From assembly GCA_013619155.1 (NCBI GenBank), contig JABXKT010000012.1, positions 1 through 64,000 on the forward strand: a stretch of DNA of 64,000 nt, given 5' to 3'. The first letter of the stretch is position 1. Every line of letters starts with the position of its first letter. Under the pieces are notes generated by a model. It did not search any database. It was not told the origin of the DNA and worked only from the letters and a program-made list of their open reading frames with translations. Source of the DNA: Desulfobacteraceae bacterium. Lineage in GTDB: Bacteria; Desulfobacterota; Desulfobacteria; Desulfobacterales; Desulfolunaceae. The translations under genes and the position numbers were made by a program. Below are positions 1 through 9,514 of this stretch, piece by piece.

Positions 1-279
1 GGCCGTCACCGAGAGCTCCTGGAGCATGGCGGCATCGGCTGAGTGGATCATGATATCGGCACCTGTGATCTCTTTGAGACGTTTGTTGGCGCCCACATGG
101 TCAAAATGGCCGTGGGTATTGATAATGGCGACGACGGTGAGTTTTGCGTCGGCCAGGACTTTCAGTATGCGCTGGGCGTCATCACCGGGATCGATGACGG
201 CGGCTTCGTGGGTGGCTTCGCAGCCGAGGATGATGCAGTTGGCGCCGATGGGTCCCACAACAAGATCTAAGATCAGCAA
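1..279 (-). CDS. MBL-fold metallohydrolase, N-terminal part (cut by window edge)
   Basis: This is the N-terminal part, about 93 residues, of a metallo-beta-lactamase-fold hydrolase of the glyoxalase-II-like type; the rest lies beyond base 1. The zinc-binding motif THGHFDH is visible near residue 58, after a strand ending in AVIDPGDD, which is the usual MBL order. No ATG is available at the front. A TTG at 279-277 is preceded by GGAGG with an 8-base spacer, so I take it as the start. It follows nusB on the same strand after about 180 bases and may be cotranscribed. The substrate cannot be told from this fragment; hydroxyacylglutathione hydrolase is only one possibility in this broad family. 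Confidence 0.8.
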   Translation of the reverse strand, partial: MLILDLVVGPIGANCIILGCEATHEAAVIDPGDDAQRILKVLADAKLTVVAIINTHGHFDHVGANKRLKEITGADIMIHSADAAMLQELSVTA

Positions 280-463
280 GGTCGGATCCTCCTTGACTCT
301 CTATCGTTGAAGAAGAGAGGGGGTTGGGCCGGCCGGTATCTCTGGCCCAGAAAACGTGGCTCCGGGCGTTCACAAGTGTTGGGCCGGGTATGGCTTTTAC
401 TGGGGTTGCGAAGGGACCGGGGATGCGTCGAGATGCCCGACGGGCCCCCCGGCGCCATTCATT

Positions 464-871
464 CTAGTCTTTTTTGTCCATAGACACGGCGTCCAAAATA
501 CCGTTGATAAAGGCGCCGGAGTCTCCGGTCCCGAATCGTTTTCCAATTTCGATAGCCTCGTTGATGGCCACCTTGTCCGGCACCTCTTCAAGGAATAGGA
601 TCTCGAACACCGCCACGCGCATGGCATTTCGATCCACTGCAGACATCCGGTACACCTTCCAGTTCTTGGAATGGCTGGCAATGGCCGAATCGATACTCTC
701 CTCATGGTTTAAAACGCCCTGGGTCAGTGTATCAAAAAACGGTTGAGCCATCTCATTGCTGACGAACTGCTCGCGAAAGAGTGCCACCGCATCGTGGTGG
801 TCACCGGTCTGCATATCCGTAAAAAAGAGGGCTTGCAATGCAAGCTCTCGTGCGCCTCGTCTTACACCCAT
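464..871 (-). CDS. nusB: Transcription antitermination factor NusB
   Basis: The 135-residue protein matches the usual NusB length and the all-helical family pattern: an N-terminal RRGARELALQALF segment and a C-terminal AINEAIEIGKRFG followed by FINGILDAV. NusB binds boxA RNA with S10 (NusE) and supports antitermination on ribosomal RNA operons. Its start codon directly abuts the ribH stop, with no gap, so the two are expected to be translationally coupled at the end of the riboflavin operon. The rib-nusB linkage is widespread in bacteria. Confidence 0.96.
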   Translation of the reverse strand: MGVRRGARELALQALFFTDMQTGDHHDAVALFREQFVSNEMAQPFFDTLTQGVLNHEESIDSAIASHSKNWKVYRMSAVDRNAMRVAVFEILFLEEVPDKVAINEAIEIGKRFGTGDSGAFINGILDAVSMDKKD

Positions 872-1351
872 TTACTTCTGTCCTTCATCCATGATGGTCA
901 TGAGATTGGCCATCTCGACGGCAGCCAGGGCGCAGTCGAATCCTTTGTTGCCCGCTTTGGTGCCAGCCCGTTCAATGGCCTGCTCGATGGTATCGGTAGT
1001 TACAACCCCGAATATTACGGGGATAGAGGCGGCCATGCTGACGTGGGCCACACCCTTGGTCACTTCGGAACAGACGTAGTCGAAGTGGGGGGTAGCACCG
1101 CGGATGACAGCGCCTAAGCAGATGATGGCATCATATCTCCCTGTGGCCACGGCTTTTTGGGCCAGGAGGGGAATTTCAAAGGCCCCGGGGACCTTGATGA
1201 TGTCGATATCAGAGTCGTTTGTCCCGCTTCGGGTCAACGCATCCACAGCACCGCCCACGAGGCGCTCTGTGATAAAGTCGTTGAAACGACTGACGACGAT
1301 GGCCACTTTCAGGCCCTCGGAGATCAGGTTGGATTGAATTATATTGGGCAT
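872..1351 (-). CDS. ribH: 6,7-dimethyl-8-ribityllumazine synthase
   Basis: Lumazine synthase condenses 5-amino-6-ribitylaminouracil with 3,4-dihydroxy-2-butanone 4-phosphate, the penultimate step of riboflavin synthesis. The 159-residue protein has the family signatures [32 protein letters not shown] and [11 protein letters not shown]. It sits between ribBA and nusB on the same strand. A strong stem-loop (1392-1427) lies in the 100-base gap to ribBA. The length is normal for the enzyme that forms the icosahedral or pentameric shell. Confidence 0.97.
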   Translation of the reverse strand: MPNIIQSNLISEGLKVAIVVSRFNDFITERLVGGAVDALTRSGTNDSDIDIIKVPGAFEIPLLAQKAVATGRYDAIICLGAVIRGATPHFDYVCSEVTKGVAHVSMAASIPVIFGVVTTDTIEQAIERAGTKAGNKGFDCALAAVEMANLMTIMDEGQK

Positions 1352-1391
1352 GATAACTCCCTAATTTATTTTTTGTTGGTGACAATGATTG

Positions 1392-1427
1392 AACCGGTGC
1401 CGGGGGGTTACCCCGCCCGCACCGGTT
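1392..1427 (-). other. Stem-loop in the ribBA-ribH intercistronic gap
   Basis: A 9-bp perfect outer stem (AACCGGTGC with GCACCGGTT) encloses a GGGG-tta-CCCC inner stem. It is not followed by a clear T-run on the minus strand, so it looks more like a processing or mRNA-stability element between ribBA and ribH than an intrinsic terminator. Confidence 0.5.
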
Positions 1428-1452
1428 TTCTTAAGACGGATAAGAGACCCGT

Positions 1453-2682
1453 TTACATATTGTGGGAGTCTTTTTTTGATGACATCTTCAGGGTGTGACC
1501 CATCTTGAGCTTTTTACACTCCAAGTATCCCTGATTGTGGACGTTGGTGTGTATCTCAATGGGCACCTGCTCCACCACGGAGAGGCCATACCCCTCCAGA
1601 CCCACCATCTTTTTGGGATTGTTGGTCATAAGACGCATCTTGCGGACACCCAAATCGGCCAGCATCTGAGCGCCGATACCGTAGTCGCGGAGGTCTGCCT
1701 TGAATCCCAGTTTCTCGTTGGCCTCTACGGTGTCGTACCCCTGGCGCTGAAGTTCGTACGCTTTCAGTTTGTTCACCAGGCCAATACCTCGGCCCTCCTG
1801 GCGCAGGTAGAGAATCACCCCGGCGCCCTCATCGCTGATGCGGGTCATGGCACGCTGGAGCTGGTCACCGCAATCGCACTTCAAGGAGCCAAAGATGTCA
1901 CCGGTCATGCACTCAGAGTGCACGCGGACGAGAATCGGCTCATCGGGATTCACCTCTCCTTTGATCATGGCGATATGAGTGAGGTTGTCCAGGTCGTTTT
2001 CGTAGGCAATGATGCGGAAGTCTCCGCCGAAGGCCGTGGGGATGATGGTCTCGGCAGCACGCCTGACAAAGGACTCTTTTTTCATGCGGTATTCCACCAG
2101 GGCCGCCACGGTGCAGATACCGATGCCGTGTTCTTCGCTGAACTTCTCCAGAGATGGCATGCGGGCCATGGTACCGTCATCATCCATGATCTCACAGATC
2201 ACGGCGGCCGGTTTCAGGCCGGCGAGACGGGCAAGATCCACGGATCCTTCTGTCTGGCCGATACGGACCATAACGCCCCCGTCCCGTGCACGTAAGGGGA
2301 AGATATGTCCGGGGCGTGCAATATCGGCTGCGGTGGTCTTATCGTCCACGGCGGTGAGGATGGTGGTGGCGCGGTCGGCAGCTGAGATGCCTGTGGTAAC
2401 CCCCTCCTTGGCTTCGATGGAGACGGTGAAGCCGGTGCCGAACTGACTGGTGTTGTCCTCCACCATCATGGGGAGATCCAGGTGGTCGCACCTGTCTGAG
2501 GACATGGGGAGACAGATGAGTCCCCGTCCATATTTGGCCATAAAGTTAATGGCCTCAGGGGTCACCGCCTCGGCGGCCATGGTCAGGTCCCCTTCATTTT
2601 CACGGTCTTCGTCATCCACCAGGATGACCATACGACCTGCACGAATATCTTCAATGGCTTCTTCAATGGAAATTACCGGCAT
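1453..2682 (-). CDS. ribBA: Bifunctional DHBP synthase / GTP cyclohydrolase II
   Basis: This two-domain enzyme supplies both riboflavin precursors. The N-terminal half (about 1-200) makes 3,4-dihydroxy-2-butanone 4-phosphate from ribulose 5-phosphate, with [11 protein letters not shown] as its acidic metal-binding signature. The C-terminal half (about 205-400) is GTP cyclohydrolase II, with zinc ligands in [18 protein letters not shown] and the RQEGRGIGL motif. I choose the ATG at 2682 (409 residues) because GAGGAG lies 6 bases upstream. An in-frame ATG 18 bases further up lies in front of that ribosome binding site and is unlikely to be used. It is in series with ribE (upstream) and ribH (downstream). 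Confidence 0.96.
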   Translation of the reverse strand: MPVISIEEAIEDIRAGRMVILVDDEDRENEGDLTMAAEAVTPEAINFMAKYGRGLICLPMSSDRCDHLDLPMMVEDNTSQFGTGFTVSIEAKEGVTTGISAADRATTILTAVDDKTTAADIARPGHIFPLRARDGGVMVRIGQTEGSVDLARLAGLKPAAVICEIMDDDGTMARMPSLEKFSEEHGIGICTVAALVEYRMKKESFVRRAAETIIPTAFGGDFRIIAYENDLDNLTHIAMIKGEVNPDEPILVRVHSECMTGDIFGSLKCDCGDQLQRAMTRISDEGAGVILYLRQEGRGIGLVNKLKAYELQRQGYDTVEANEKLGFKADLRDYGIGAQMLADLGVRKMRLMTNNPKKMVGLEGYGLSVVEQVPIEIHTNVHNQGYLECKKLKMGHTLKMSSKKDSHNM

Positions 2683-2743
2683 ATCATACTCCTCTGGCAT
2701 TCTATATAAAAGGGGCCCGAATATAGTCCCTTTTTTCCCAATG

Positions 2744-3400
2744 TTAAAGAAACCCCTTCTCGGCCAGAAAGGCCATGTCGATGGTGGATCTTTTCGTCGC
2801 GTGATCGGTTTTTGGTGTCATGAGAAATTTTTCGATATATTTCCCCACCAGATCGGTCTCGATGTTTACGATGGATCCGGGTGCTTTGAATCCGATACTG
2901 GTGATATCGGCGGTATGGGGGATGATGCTTAAGGTGAAGGTACCATCGCTAATGGCGTTGATGGTGAGACTGATACCATCCACGGCAACGGATCCTTTTT
3001 CGATCATGTAGCGTGAGAGGTGTTCATCCACAGATATGTTGACAATGACGGCGTTGGCCTGGCGCTCTTTGCTGACGATGGTACCGATGCCATCCACATG
3101 GCCGGAGACGATATGGCCATCTAAGCGATCCGAGAGGCGTAAGGCCCGCTCTAAGTTCACCCGGGCGCCAATGTGGGTGGTGGCAAAGGCCGTGCGGCGG
3201 ATGGTCTCCGGGGCCACGTCCACTTCGAAGAGGCGGTCCTTGAGGCTCACAGCGGTGAGGCAGGCGCCGTTGACGGCGATACTGTCACCGATCTTGACCC
3301 GATCGAGGTGAAAATCTGCTTCGATGGCAAACCGGGAGCCCTGGCCAGTGGGGCGGATATTCCGGATGGTGCCGAATCCTTCAATAATACCGGTGAACAT
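2744..3400 (-). CDS. ribE: Riboflavin synthase, alpha chain
   Basis: Riboflavin synthase dismutates two molecules of 6,7-dimethyl-8-ribityllumazine to riboflavin. The 218-residue protein shows the duplicated lumazine-binding fold. It begins [12 protein letters not shown], has [10 protein letters not shown] in the first half, and repeats the pattern as [12 protein letters not shown] in the second. The trimeric enzyme is normally 200-220 residues. The start has purine-rich AGAGGTGAGGA upstream. It lies between ribD and ribBA. The symbol ribE follows E. coli usage; in Bacillus this product is also called RibE. Confidence 0.96.
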   Translation of the reverse strand: MFTGIIEGFGTIRNIRPTGQGSRFAIEADFHLDRVKIGDSIAVNGACLTAVSLKDRLFEVDVAPETIRRTAFATTHIGARVNLERALRLSDRLDGHIVSGHVDGIGTIVSKERQANAVIVNISVDEHLSRYMIEKGSVAVDGISLTINAISDGTFTLSIIPHTADITSIGFKAPGSIVNIETDLVGKYIEKFLMTPKTDHATKRSTIDMAFLAEKGFL

Positions 3401-3475
3401 ACGTCCTCACCTCTTTTTAAGAAGTCTCTCCTGTGGTCGCTTGAAAATAGTCCCCATGGGGGGCCGGTGTAAGCT

Positions 3476-4576
3476 TTACAGGTAACCCTCGATCATTACG
3501 TCATTGTCAAAGTGTCGAACGGCAACCCGGGAGAGGGTGAGGGCCTCATCCATGGAGAGGGGGCCTTTTCCGGCTGTGATGGGAAATCCATCCTCTCCGG
3601 TAAGGAGCTTGGGCGCAATATAGATGCGGAATTTATCCACGATCCGTGCGTCCAGGGCCGATTTTAGAATGCCGGCCCCCCCTTCGATGAGGAGGCTTTG
3701 AATTTTTTTCGCTCCCAGAATTGCCATGAGTGGGTCAAGATCCACACGGTTCTCTTTCAAAGGGACTTCAAGGACCCGCGTTCCCCTCGCCTCGAGACGT
3801 GCCCTTTTTCGGGCGGTATCGGGGGCATCAGAGGGGATCTTGCCGCAAACAATGATTGTATCAGAATCGGATTTGAGCCGCAATACCCTGGCCTCCTCAT
3901 CGATGGAGAGCCGGGTGTCGACGACGATGCGGATGGGGTCTTTTCCTCCGGACTCCAGGCGGCAGGTGAGGGACGGATCGTCGGCCTTCACCGTACCGAT
4001 GCCCACGAGGATGGCGTCTACGGCATGTCTCAGCTCGTGTACATGGCGCCGAGATTTCTCACCGGTGATCCATTGGGAGTGGCCGGTGGATGAGGCGGTC
4101 CGTCCGTCTAAGGTGGAGGCACTCTTGGCGATGACGAAGGGACGGCCCGTCCGGACATGCTTGATAAATCCCTCGTTTAAGGCCTCGGCCTCCTCCTTGA
4201 GGATGCCGCAGGTGACCTCGATACCGTGGGCCTTTAGCCGGGCAATGCCACCGGAGGCCACGGGGTTGGGGTCTTCCATGGCGATGATGACCCGTTTGAT
4301 GCCCGCCTTTAAAATTTTTTCTGTGCAGGGAGGGGTCTTGCCGGTGTGGTTGCAGGGCTCTAAGGTGACATAGATGTCGGCCCCTTGGGCTCTATCTCCC
4401 GCCTCATCGATGGCGAATACCTCGGCATGGGGCCCGCCGCACTCTTTGTGCCAGCCGCGTCCCACGACCTCTCCCTTGTTGACCACCACGGCTCCCACTG
4501 AGGGGTTGGGGGCGGTCCATCCGATGCCTCGGCCCGCCAGGGCCAAAGCCATCTCCATATAGTCTCGATCGTTCAT
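3476..4576 (-). CDS. ribD: Bifunctional riboflavin deaminase/reductase RibD
   Basis: RibD carries out steps two and three of riboflavin synthesis: deamination of the pyrimidine, then NADPH-dependent reduction of the ribosyl side chain. The N-terminal deaminase domain (about 1-145) has the zinc motifs GPHAEVFA and LEPCNHTGKTPPC. The C-terminal reductase domain (about 146-366) includes ASTLDGRTA and LLIEGGAGIL. The length of 366 is typical. The start has AGGAAGAG just upstream. It is the first rib gene of the run, downstream of nrdR. No FMN riboswitch was recognised ahead of it. Confidence 0.96.
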   Translation of the reverse strand: MNDRDYMEMALALAGRGIGWTAPNPSVGAVVVNKGEVVGRGWHKECGGPHAEVFAIDEAGDRAQGADIYVTLEPCNHTGKTPPCTEKILKAGIKRVIIAMEDPNPVASGGIARLKAHGIEVTCGILKEEAEALNEGFIKHVRTGRPFVIAKSASTLDGRTASSTGHSQWITGEKSRRHVHELRHAVDAILVGIGTVKADDPSLTCRLESGGKDPIRIVVDTRLSIDEEARVLRLKSDSDTIIVCGKIPSDAPDTARKRARLEARGTRVLEVPLKENRVDLDPLMAILGAKKIQSLLIEGGAGILKSALDARIVDKFRIYIAPKLLTGEDGFPITAGKGPLSMDEALTLSRVAVRHFDNDVMIEGYL

Positions 4577-4666
4577 GACTCTTCCTATCTTCTCTAACGT
4601 TGTGCCGTGGTGAAAAGATGGGGCGTCGAAGCGATGTTTTTCACGCCCCCTTGTCAGGCGCCTCTC

Positions 4667-5125
4667 TTAACTCTCCTTGCTGAGGAGACCCTTGAGTTCC
4701 ATGACGAAGTCGTTGACATCTTTGAATTCACGGTAGACCGAGGCGAACCGTACATAGGCGATGTCGTTTTTTCCGTGGAGCCAGACCATGACCTTCTCCC
4801 CGATCTTCTGGGAGGGAATCTCTTTTTCTCCGGTCTCTCGGAGGTCCCGTTCCAGGTTGTCCAGGTAGGCGTCGATGTCGTTGACACTGATATCGAGTTT
4901 TTCACAGGCCCTATAGAGGCCCGAGGCCACTTTATCCCGGTTGAACTCCTCCCGGCGCCCATCTTTTTTAACGATCATGACGGGGAGTTTTTCGACGTGT
5001 TCGTAAGTGGTAAAACGCCGGCTGCAGGCGAGGCACTCCCGGCGGCGGCGGATCTCATTTTTATCCTTGGTGTCCCGCGAGTCCACGACTTTGGTGTTAT
5101 CCTCAGCACAATAGGGGCATTTCAT
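4667..5125 (-). CDS. nrdR: Transcriptional repressor NrdR
   Basis: NrdR represses ribonucleotide reductase genes in response to ATP/dATP. The N-terminal zinc ribbon is clear: MKCPYCAEDNTKVVDSR, then CLACSRRFTTYE. The ATP-cone domain follows (about 48-140), with VKKDGRREEFNRDKV. The 152-residue length is typical. It lies between comEB and ribD, a common arrangement. The reductase genes it would control are not in this window. Confidence 0.96.
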   Translation of the reverse strand: MKCPYCAEDNTKVVDSRDTKDKNEIRRRRECLACSRRFTTYEHVEKLPVMIVKKDGRREEFNRDKVASGLYRACEKLDISVNDIDAYLDNLERDLRETGEKEIPSQKIGEKVMVWLHGKNDIAYVRFASVYREFKDVNDFVMELKGLLSKES

Positions 5126-5173
5126 GGTGTTCTCCTTCTCACAATGGGCAGAGATACGGTCAAAACGTGGGGT

Positions 5174-5629
5174 TCAGGGGACCTGAATTACATCAATCTG
5201 GGCCTCTTTCAGCATCTCTTCGGAGATCGCATCGGCATAGCCCGATTTATAATAGATACTCCGCACTCCCGAGTTGATGATCATCTTGGCACAGATGGAG
5301 CAGGGGAGGTTGGTGCAAAAGAGGGTGGCGCCATTGATGGAGACCCCGTGGTGGGCGGCCTGGACGATGGCATTTTGTTCGGCATGGACCCCACGGCAGA
5401 GCTCGTGGCGCTCTCCCGAGGGGATATTCAGCTCTTCTCTCAGGCATCCGGTCTCCGTGCAGTGGGAGATCCCTGTGGGGGCTCCATTGTAACCGGTGGC
5501 CAGGATACGCTTCTCTTTGACTAGGATGGCCCCCACCGCACGTCGCTTACAGGTGGAACGTTTGGCCACCAGTTCGGTGATGTCCATGAAGTACTGGGTC
5601 CATGAGGGACGTTGGCTTTTTGATTCCAT
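5174..5629 (-). CDS. comEB: dCMP deaminase-family protein (ComEB-like)
   Basis: This cytidine/deoxycytidylate deaminase family protein probably converts dCMP to dUMP for dTTP synthesis. Zinc-site motifs are HAEQNA (His and catalytic Glu) and LPCSICAK (two Cys), with the dCMP-deaminase style [11 protein letters not shown] upstream. The ATG at 5629 (151 residues) is preferred, since AGGAG sits 8 bases before it. An upstream ATG would add 11 residues with no ribosome binding site. It lies between glyA and nrdR, consistent with a one-carbon and deoxynucleotide group. ComEB is named after a competence operon, but nothing here points to DNA uptake. Confidence 0.9.
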   Translation of the reverse strand: MESKSQRPSWTQYFMDITELVAKRSTCKRRAVGAILVKEKRILATGYNGAPTGISHCTETGCLREELNIPSGERHELCRGVHAEQNAIVQAAHHGVSINGATLFCTNLPCSICAKMIINSGVRSIYYKSGYADAISEEMLKEAQIDVIQVP

Positions 5630-5727
5630 TGGGGTGGCTCCTAATAATGCCTCCCCCGGCACGAGCCTTCACTTAGGAAGGCCGGTCCCGGAAGGGGCAA
5701 CAGCTAAGGGGAAGGGGATCCCCTTTT

Positions 5728-6972
5728 TTATGATGTATAGAGAGGGAAGGCCTCGCAGAGATGTTTGACCTTATGTCGAATCGTCTCAATGGCCGAGGCA
5801 TTGCCTATATTATTTAGGGCCTCGGTGATGAACCGAGCCACCTCCTTCATCTCCGCCTGCTGCATGCCGCGGGTGGTGAGTACCGGGGTTCCGATACGTA
5901 AGCCACTGGTGACAAAGGGGCTGCGGGAGTCAAAGGGGACCACATTTTTGTTGGCCGTGATGCCGGCCATATCGAGCGTGGTTTCGGCCTCTTTGCCCGT
6001 AATATTCATGCGGGTGAGATCGAGGAGCATGAGGTGGTTATCGGTGCCGCCGGAGACGAGATCGAAACCAGAGGCCATGAGTGCCTCGGCCAGGGTCGCC
6101 GCATTTTTGATGACCTGGGCCTGGTAGCTCTTGAACTCATCGGTGGCCGCCTCTTTGAAGGCGATGGCTTTGGCCGCGATGACGTGCATGAGAGGTCCCC
6201 CTTGAATACCGGGGAAGATCTGCTTGTTCATGACGCCGGAGAGATCCTTGGCCGAGAGGATCAGTCCACCCCGGGGGCCCCGTAAGGTCTTGTGGGTGGT
6301 GGAGGTGACCACGTCAGCATAGGGGACGGGGTTGGGATGGACACCCCCCGCCACGAGGCCGGCGATGTGGGCCATATCCACCATTAAGGCGGCACCGGTC
6401 CGCTTTGCGATGGCGGCAAAGGCTTCGAAATCCAGGGTACGGGGGTAGGCGCTGGCACCCACGATAATGAGCTTGGGCTTGCACTCACGCGCCATGGACT
6501 CCACACGATCCAGGTCGATCATGCCGGTCTCTTTTTCCACGCCGTAATGGACAAAATTGAATAGTTTGCCGGAGAAGCTGGCGGGGCTGCCGTGGGTGAG
6601 GTGGCCACCGTGGGCGAGATCCATGCCCATGACGGTATCACCGGGCGCCAGGAGGCCGAAGAGGGCCGCCATGTTGGCCTGGGATCCAGAGTGGGGCTGG
6701 ACGTTGGCATAGCCGGCACCAAAGAGAGCCTTGGCGCGGTCAATGGCAATGGTCTCAGCGGTATCCACGTGACTGCATCCGCCGTAATAGCGCTTGCCGG
6801 GGTAGCCCTCGGCATACTTGTTGGTCAAAGGAGAGCCCATGGCCTCCATGACCGCTGCGCTGGTTGCATTCTCCGATGCGATGAGTTCTAAGTTGTTCTC
6901 TTGCCGTGAGATTTCATTTTCAATGGCAAGGGCAATATCCGGATCCACATCTCTGATACACTTCAGGTTCAC
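5728..6972 (-). CDS. glyA: Serine hydroxymethyltransferase
   Basis: GlyA interconverts serine and glycine with transfer of a one-carbon unit to tetrahydrofolate, using pyridoxal phosphate. Visible family motifs are [10 protein letters not shown] near the front, [15 protein letters not shown], and the PLP-lysine segment [14 protein letters not shown]. The GTG at 6972 gives 414 residues, close to the usual 410-420. GAGG lies 8 bases before it, and the protein then begins [11 protein letters not shown] like known GlyA proteins. The frame stays open upstream to an ATG at 7071, which would add 33 residues without a ribosome binding site. It lies between rpiB and comEB. Confidence 0.95.
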   Translation of the reverse strand: MNLKCIRDVDPDIALAIENEISRQENNLELIASENATSAAVMEAMGSPLTNKYAEGYPGKRYYGGCSHVDTAETIAIDRAKALFGAGYANVQPHSGSQANMAALFGLLAPGDTVMGMDLAHGGHLTHGSPASFSGKLFNFVHYGVEKETGMIDLDRVESMARECKPKLIIVGASAYPRTLDFEAFAAIAKRTGAALMVDMAHIAGLVAGGVHPNPVPYADVVTSTTHKTLRGPRGGLILSAKDLSGVMNKQIFPGIQGGPLMHVIAAKAIAFKEAATDEFKSYQAQVIKNAATLAEALMASGFDLVSGGTDNHLMLLDLTRMNITGKEAETTLDMAGITANKNVVPFDSRSPFVTSGLRIGTPVLTTRGMQQAEMKEVARFITEALNNIGNASAIETIRHKVKHLCEAFPLYTS

Positions 6973-7417
6973 CTTCGCTTCCTCTTCAGCCGTGTGATCG
7001 GCGTTTTCGCCGTGTTTTCGGTTGGTGTAGGACGCCACGTCGTATGGATCGGGACACTGGTGGGTGTACATCGAGAAGCGGGCGCCTCGCGTCTCTCCCG
7101 TGCCAAGGATCTCAGCGGGCAGCGAGTCGGGCCGGCCTCTCGGGCAGGCTCTCCAGGATTGTCCTTAATCAAAGAACAAAAAATCGATGTCGACGCGGGT
7201 CACAGATATCAGGCTCACCGCTTGCGAGGATCAAAAAAGAGATCTTTGATCCTCTTTCCCCCATAGAAAAGCAGTGTTGCCAGGCGCTTTTCCTTTTCAG
7301 AAAATGGCCCGGCGCCTTGGGATAAATCGGCGCTATTCTCCCTGCCATGGGGGGGATGGCACCGCACCTTGAAAGATACGGTCCACCCATGGAAGGCATG
7401 TCACGCTTTTAGAACAA
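6973..7417. other. glyA-rpiB spacer, no gene recognised
   Basis: This 445-base spacer contains a 9-bp stem-loop at 7227-7253 (AGGATCAAA with TTTGATCCT). I compared the minus-strand leader of glyA with glycine and tetrahydrofolate riboswitch cores and did not find either. The glyA reading frame remains open to 7071, but I see no support for a translated extension. Confidence 0.4.
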
Positions 7418-7879
7418 TTATGTAAAGGACTCAAACATATCAATACGGTCCAGGTGGCGGCCCCCTTCAAACGGAGTCTCCATCCAGGTCTGAACCAGGT
7501 CCAGGGCCAGGGACTCGCCAATAACACGGGCACCCAGCACCAGAATGTTGCTGTCGTTGTGCATGCGGCTCATGCGCGCGGAAAATCCGTCGCTCACGAG
7601 GGCCGCCCGGACACCCTTAAAGCGGTTGGCGGCCATGGACATACCAAGGCCGGTACCGCAGAGAAGAATGCCTTTTTTATAGGTGCCGTCGGAGATACTT
7701 CCGGCCACTTTCTTGGCAAAGTCAGGGTAGTGGACCGATGAAAGTCCGTGGCAACCGGCGTCGATGACCTCCACCCCTCTCTTCTGAAGAAAGGCTTTGA
7801 TCACCTCTTTTAAGGGGTAGGCAGCATGGTCGCAGCCAATGATCACCGGGGACTCGTATGGGGTCTTCTCTTCACTCAT
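7418..7879 (-). CDS. rpiB: Ribose 5-phosphate isomerase B
   Basis: RpiB interconverts ribose 5-phosphate and ribulose 5-phosphate in the pentose phosphate pathway. The 153-residue protein has the family features: IGCDHAAYPLKE at the N-terminus, YPDFAKKVA, and the active-site ILLCGTGLGMSMAANR. The HNDSNILVLGARV segment near the C-terminus is also typical. It precedes glyA in the same direction. In related genomes fabF often lies between acpP and rpiB; here only 276 bases separate them. The product also feeds ribulose 5-phosphate to RibBA. Confidence 0.95.
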   Translation of the reverse strand: MSEEKTPYESPVIIGCDHAAYPLKEVIKAFLQKRGVEVIDAGCHGLSSVHYPDFAKKVAGSISDGTYKKGILLCGTGLGMSMAANRFKGVRAALVSDGFSARMSRMHNDSNILVLGARVIGESLALDLVQTWMETPFEGGRHLDRIDMFESFT

Positions 7880-8049
7880 GGTCTTATCGTCTCAATTGTA
7901 GGCGATGGCTTTAAAAAAAAAATCGCATGACGCTCGGGGTGAAAAGGCCGTCCGAGTCCACCCTTAATGGGCACCCCCATGGGGGGCGGACACTAAAAAA
8001 AGGCGGGGTCGGCGATTCATATTTATGGGCGCATCTTTAAATACAAGGA

Positions 8050-8069
8050 AGGGTGGGAATTCCCACCCT
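8050..8069. repeat. Perfect 20-bp palindrome downstream of acpP
   Basis: A perfect inverted repeat (arms AGGGTGGGAA and TTCCCACCCT) lies about 87 bases downstream of the acpP stop. On the minus strand it is followed by a weak T-rich stretch, so it may stop or stabilise acpP transcripts. The same spacer also contains a GTCCG/CGGAC pairing around a CCCCCATGGGGG palindrome near 7949-7993. Confidence 0.4.
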
Positions 8070-8155
8070 GTTACCTTGATCGTCATGGTTTTGCGATCTT
8101 CTGTCCCAACGTTCGTCTAAGGCATGGCGCCCGACGCACTTTAGGAGAGGCGATG

Positions 8156-8386
8156 CTACATGCGTGCTTCGATGTACGCAACGGCGTCTTTCACGCACAC
8201 GAGCTTTTCGGCTTCATCGTCGGAGATCTCGATGTCGAAGAGTTCCTCCATGGACATGATGAGTTCCACGAGATCCAGGGAGTCGGCACCCAGGTCATTG
8301 ACGAAGTGCGCGTCGGGGACCACATCCCCTGTGTCTACTTTTAATTTTTCAGAGACTACTTTTTTAATCTTATCTTCTACAGACAT
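8156..8386 (-). CDS. acpP: Acyl carrier protein
   Basis: AcpP carries growing acyl chains on a 4-phosphopantetheine arm attached to the serine of [12 protein letters not shown]. The ATG at 8386 gives 76 residues, the normal size, starting [15 protein letters not shown] lies 5 bases upstream. A longer start at 8422 would run into fabG and has no support. It is 16 bases downstream of fabG, the usual order in a fatty-acid cluster. Confidence 0.97.
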   Translation of the reverse strand: MSVEDKIKKVVSEKLKVDTGDVVPDAHFVNDLGADSLDLVELIMSMEELFDIEISDDEAEKLVCVKDAVAYIEARM

Positions 8387-8402
8387 CACTACCTCTTGTT
8401 TC

Positions 8403-9152
8403 TTATGGTGTAAACATGCCACCGTTTACGTGAAGAACCTGTCCGGTGATATACGCCGCCTTGTCCGATGCAAGGAAGGCGACGGCACCAGCGATATCGG
8501 CTGGCAAACCCGCACGCCCTAAGGGGATCTGGTCGACAATGGCCAGGGCCGCCTCCTTGGAAAGGGCGGCGGTCATATCGGTGTCGATGAATCCCGGCGC
8601 CACGGCATTGACCGTGATCTGCCTGGAGGCCAGCTCCCGGGCCGCCGATCGGGTGAGGCCGATGAGCCCCGCCTTGGCCGCCGAGTAATTGGCCTGGCCG
8701 GCATTGCCCGTGACCCCCACCAGGGAGGTGATGTTGATGATACGGCCGAACCGCTGCTTCATCATGGACCGTGCCGTGGCCTTCAGACAGAAAAAGGCCC
8801 CTTTGAGATTGGTGTCACACACCGCATCCCAGTCGGCCTCTTTCATGCGGACAAGAAGTCCATCCCGCGTAATTCCCGCGTTATTGACCAGCACATCGAT
8901 ACGTCCGGTCTCTGTCATGATCCGTTTGATGAAGGCGATGACCTCCGTTTCGGAGGTGACATCCACACGGATACCGATGGCTGTTCCGCCCTTTTCAGCG
9001 ACAAGGGATTCCGTGATCCTTGCCGCTTCTTCGGACGATGCATAGTTAAAGTAGATACGGGTGTCGGGATCGGCAAACTCGAGGCACACTGCACGGCCAA
9101 TGCCTCGGGACCCTCCGGTAATGACGATGCAGCGTGCATGGGTGTCAGGCAT
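8403..9152 (-). CDS. fabG: 3-oxoacyl-ACP reductase
   Basis: FabG is the NADPH-dependent ketoreductase of type II fatty-acid synthesis. The Rossmann motif TGGSRGIG, the NNAG motif, the catalytic serine in NITSLVG and the YSAAK catalytic pair are all present, ending in HVNGGMFTP as in many FabG proteins. The start is either the ATG at 9152 (249 residues) or a GTG at 9158. GGAG lies 10 bases from the ATG and 4 from the GTG. It is immediately upstream of acpP. Confidence 0.94.
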   Translation of the reverse strand: MPDTHARCIVITGGSRGIGRAVCLEFADPDTRIYFNYASSEEAARITESLVAEKGGTAIGIRVDVTSETEVIAFIKRIMTETGRIDVLVNNAGITRDGLLVRMKEADWDAVCDTNLKGAFFCLKATARSMMKQRFGRIINITSLVGVTGNAGQANYSAAKAGLIGLTRSAARELASRQITVNAVAPGFIDTDMTAALSKEAALAIVDQIPLGRAGLPADIAGAVAFLASDKAAYITGQVLHVNGGMFTP

Positions 9153-9233
9153 AGACACAATACTCCAGAGAAGACAGGTGTCGCCTTATGCTAAAGACTA
9201 GAGTGCTGGAGGCTCGACCCATCGGGTGAGACG

Positions 9234-9416
9234 CTACTCTTCTTCTTTGGCCAGAACATTGCGGCCCTTGTAGCTACCGCAATCGGGGCATGCCTGGTGC
9301 ATCATCTTGGGTTCTCCGCACTCGGGGCATACAGAGACGTTAGGGGCATCAGTTTTGTAATGGGTGCGACGTTTTCTCGCGACGGACTTGGAGGTCTTGC
9401 GCTTTGGTACTGCCAT
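9234..9416 (-). CDS. rpmF: 50S ribosomal protein L32
   Basis: The 60-residue protein starts MAVPKRKTSKSVARKRR, as in bacterial L32. It has a four-cysteine zinc-ribbon, CPECGEPK and CPDCGSYKG, so it is the zinc-binding form. It is the first gene of the minus-strand run to fabG and acpP. In many bacteria plsX and fabH/fabD follow rpmF; here fabG follows after 81 bases. A ribosome binding site (TAGGAG) precedes the start. Confidence 0.97.
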   Translation of the reverse strand: MAVPKRKTSKSVARKRRTHYKTDAPNVSVCPECGEPKMMHQACPDCGSYKGRNVLAKEEE

Positions 9417-9484
9417 GGTTATCTCCTAACTCGTTTATTTCTTTGTAAAATTATGTATAATGACGGAACGGTCTTAACCGCCCT

Positions 9485-9514
9485 TATTTATTTTATTTAA
9501 AGGCGATTGTCAAG
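9485..9514 (-). promoter_or_regulatory. Probable sigma-70 promoter for rpmF-fabG-acpP
   Basis: On the minus strand, TTGACA (9514-9509) is followed after 18 bases by TAAATA, about 70 bases ahead of the rpmF start. The -35 is a perfect consensus and the -10 is weak. Confidence 0.45.

Noticed and set aside
1495-2295. 266-codon plus-strand frame opposite ribBA
   Set aside because: The minus-strand RibBA has all family motifs; this frame is its shadow.
4577-4666. FMN riboswitch ahead of ribD
   Set aside because: The gap to nrdR is only about 90 bases and lacks the RFN core; the rib genes are embedded in a larger operon.
6973-7200. Glycine or tetrahydrofolate riboswitch ahead of glyA
   Set aside because: A GGGAGAG-like piece is present, but the rest of either core and its pairing are missing.
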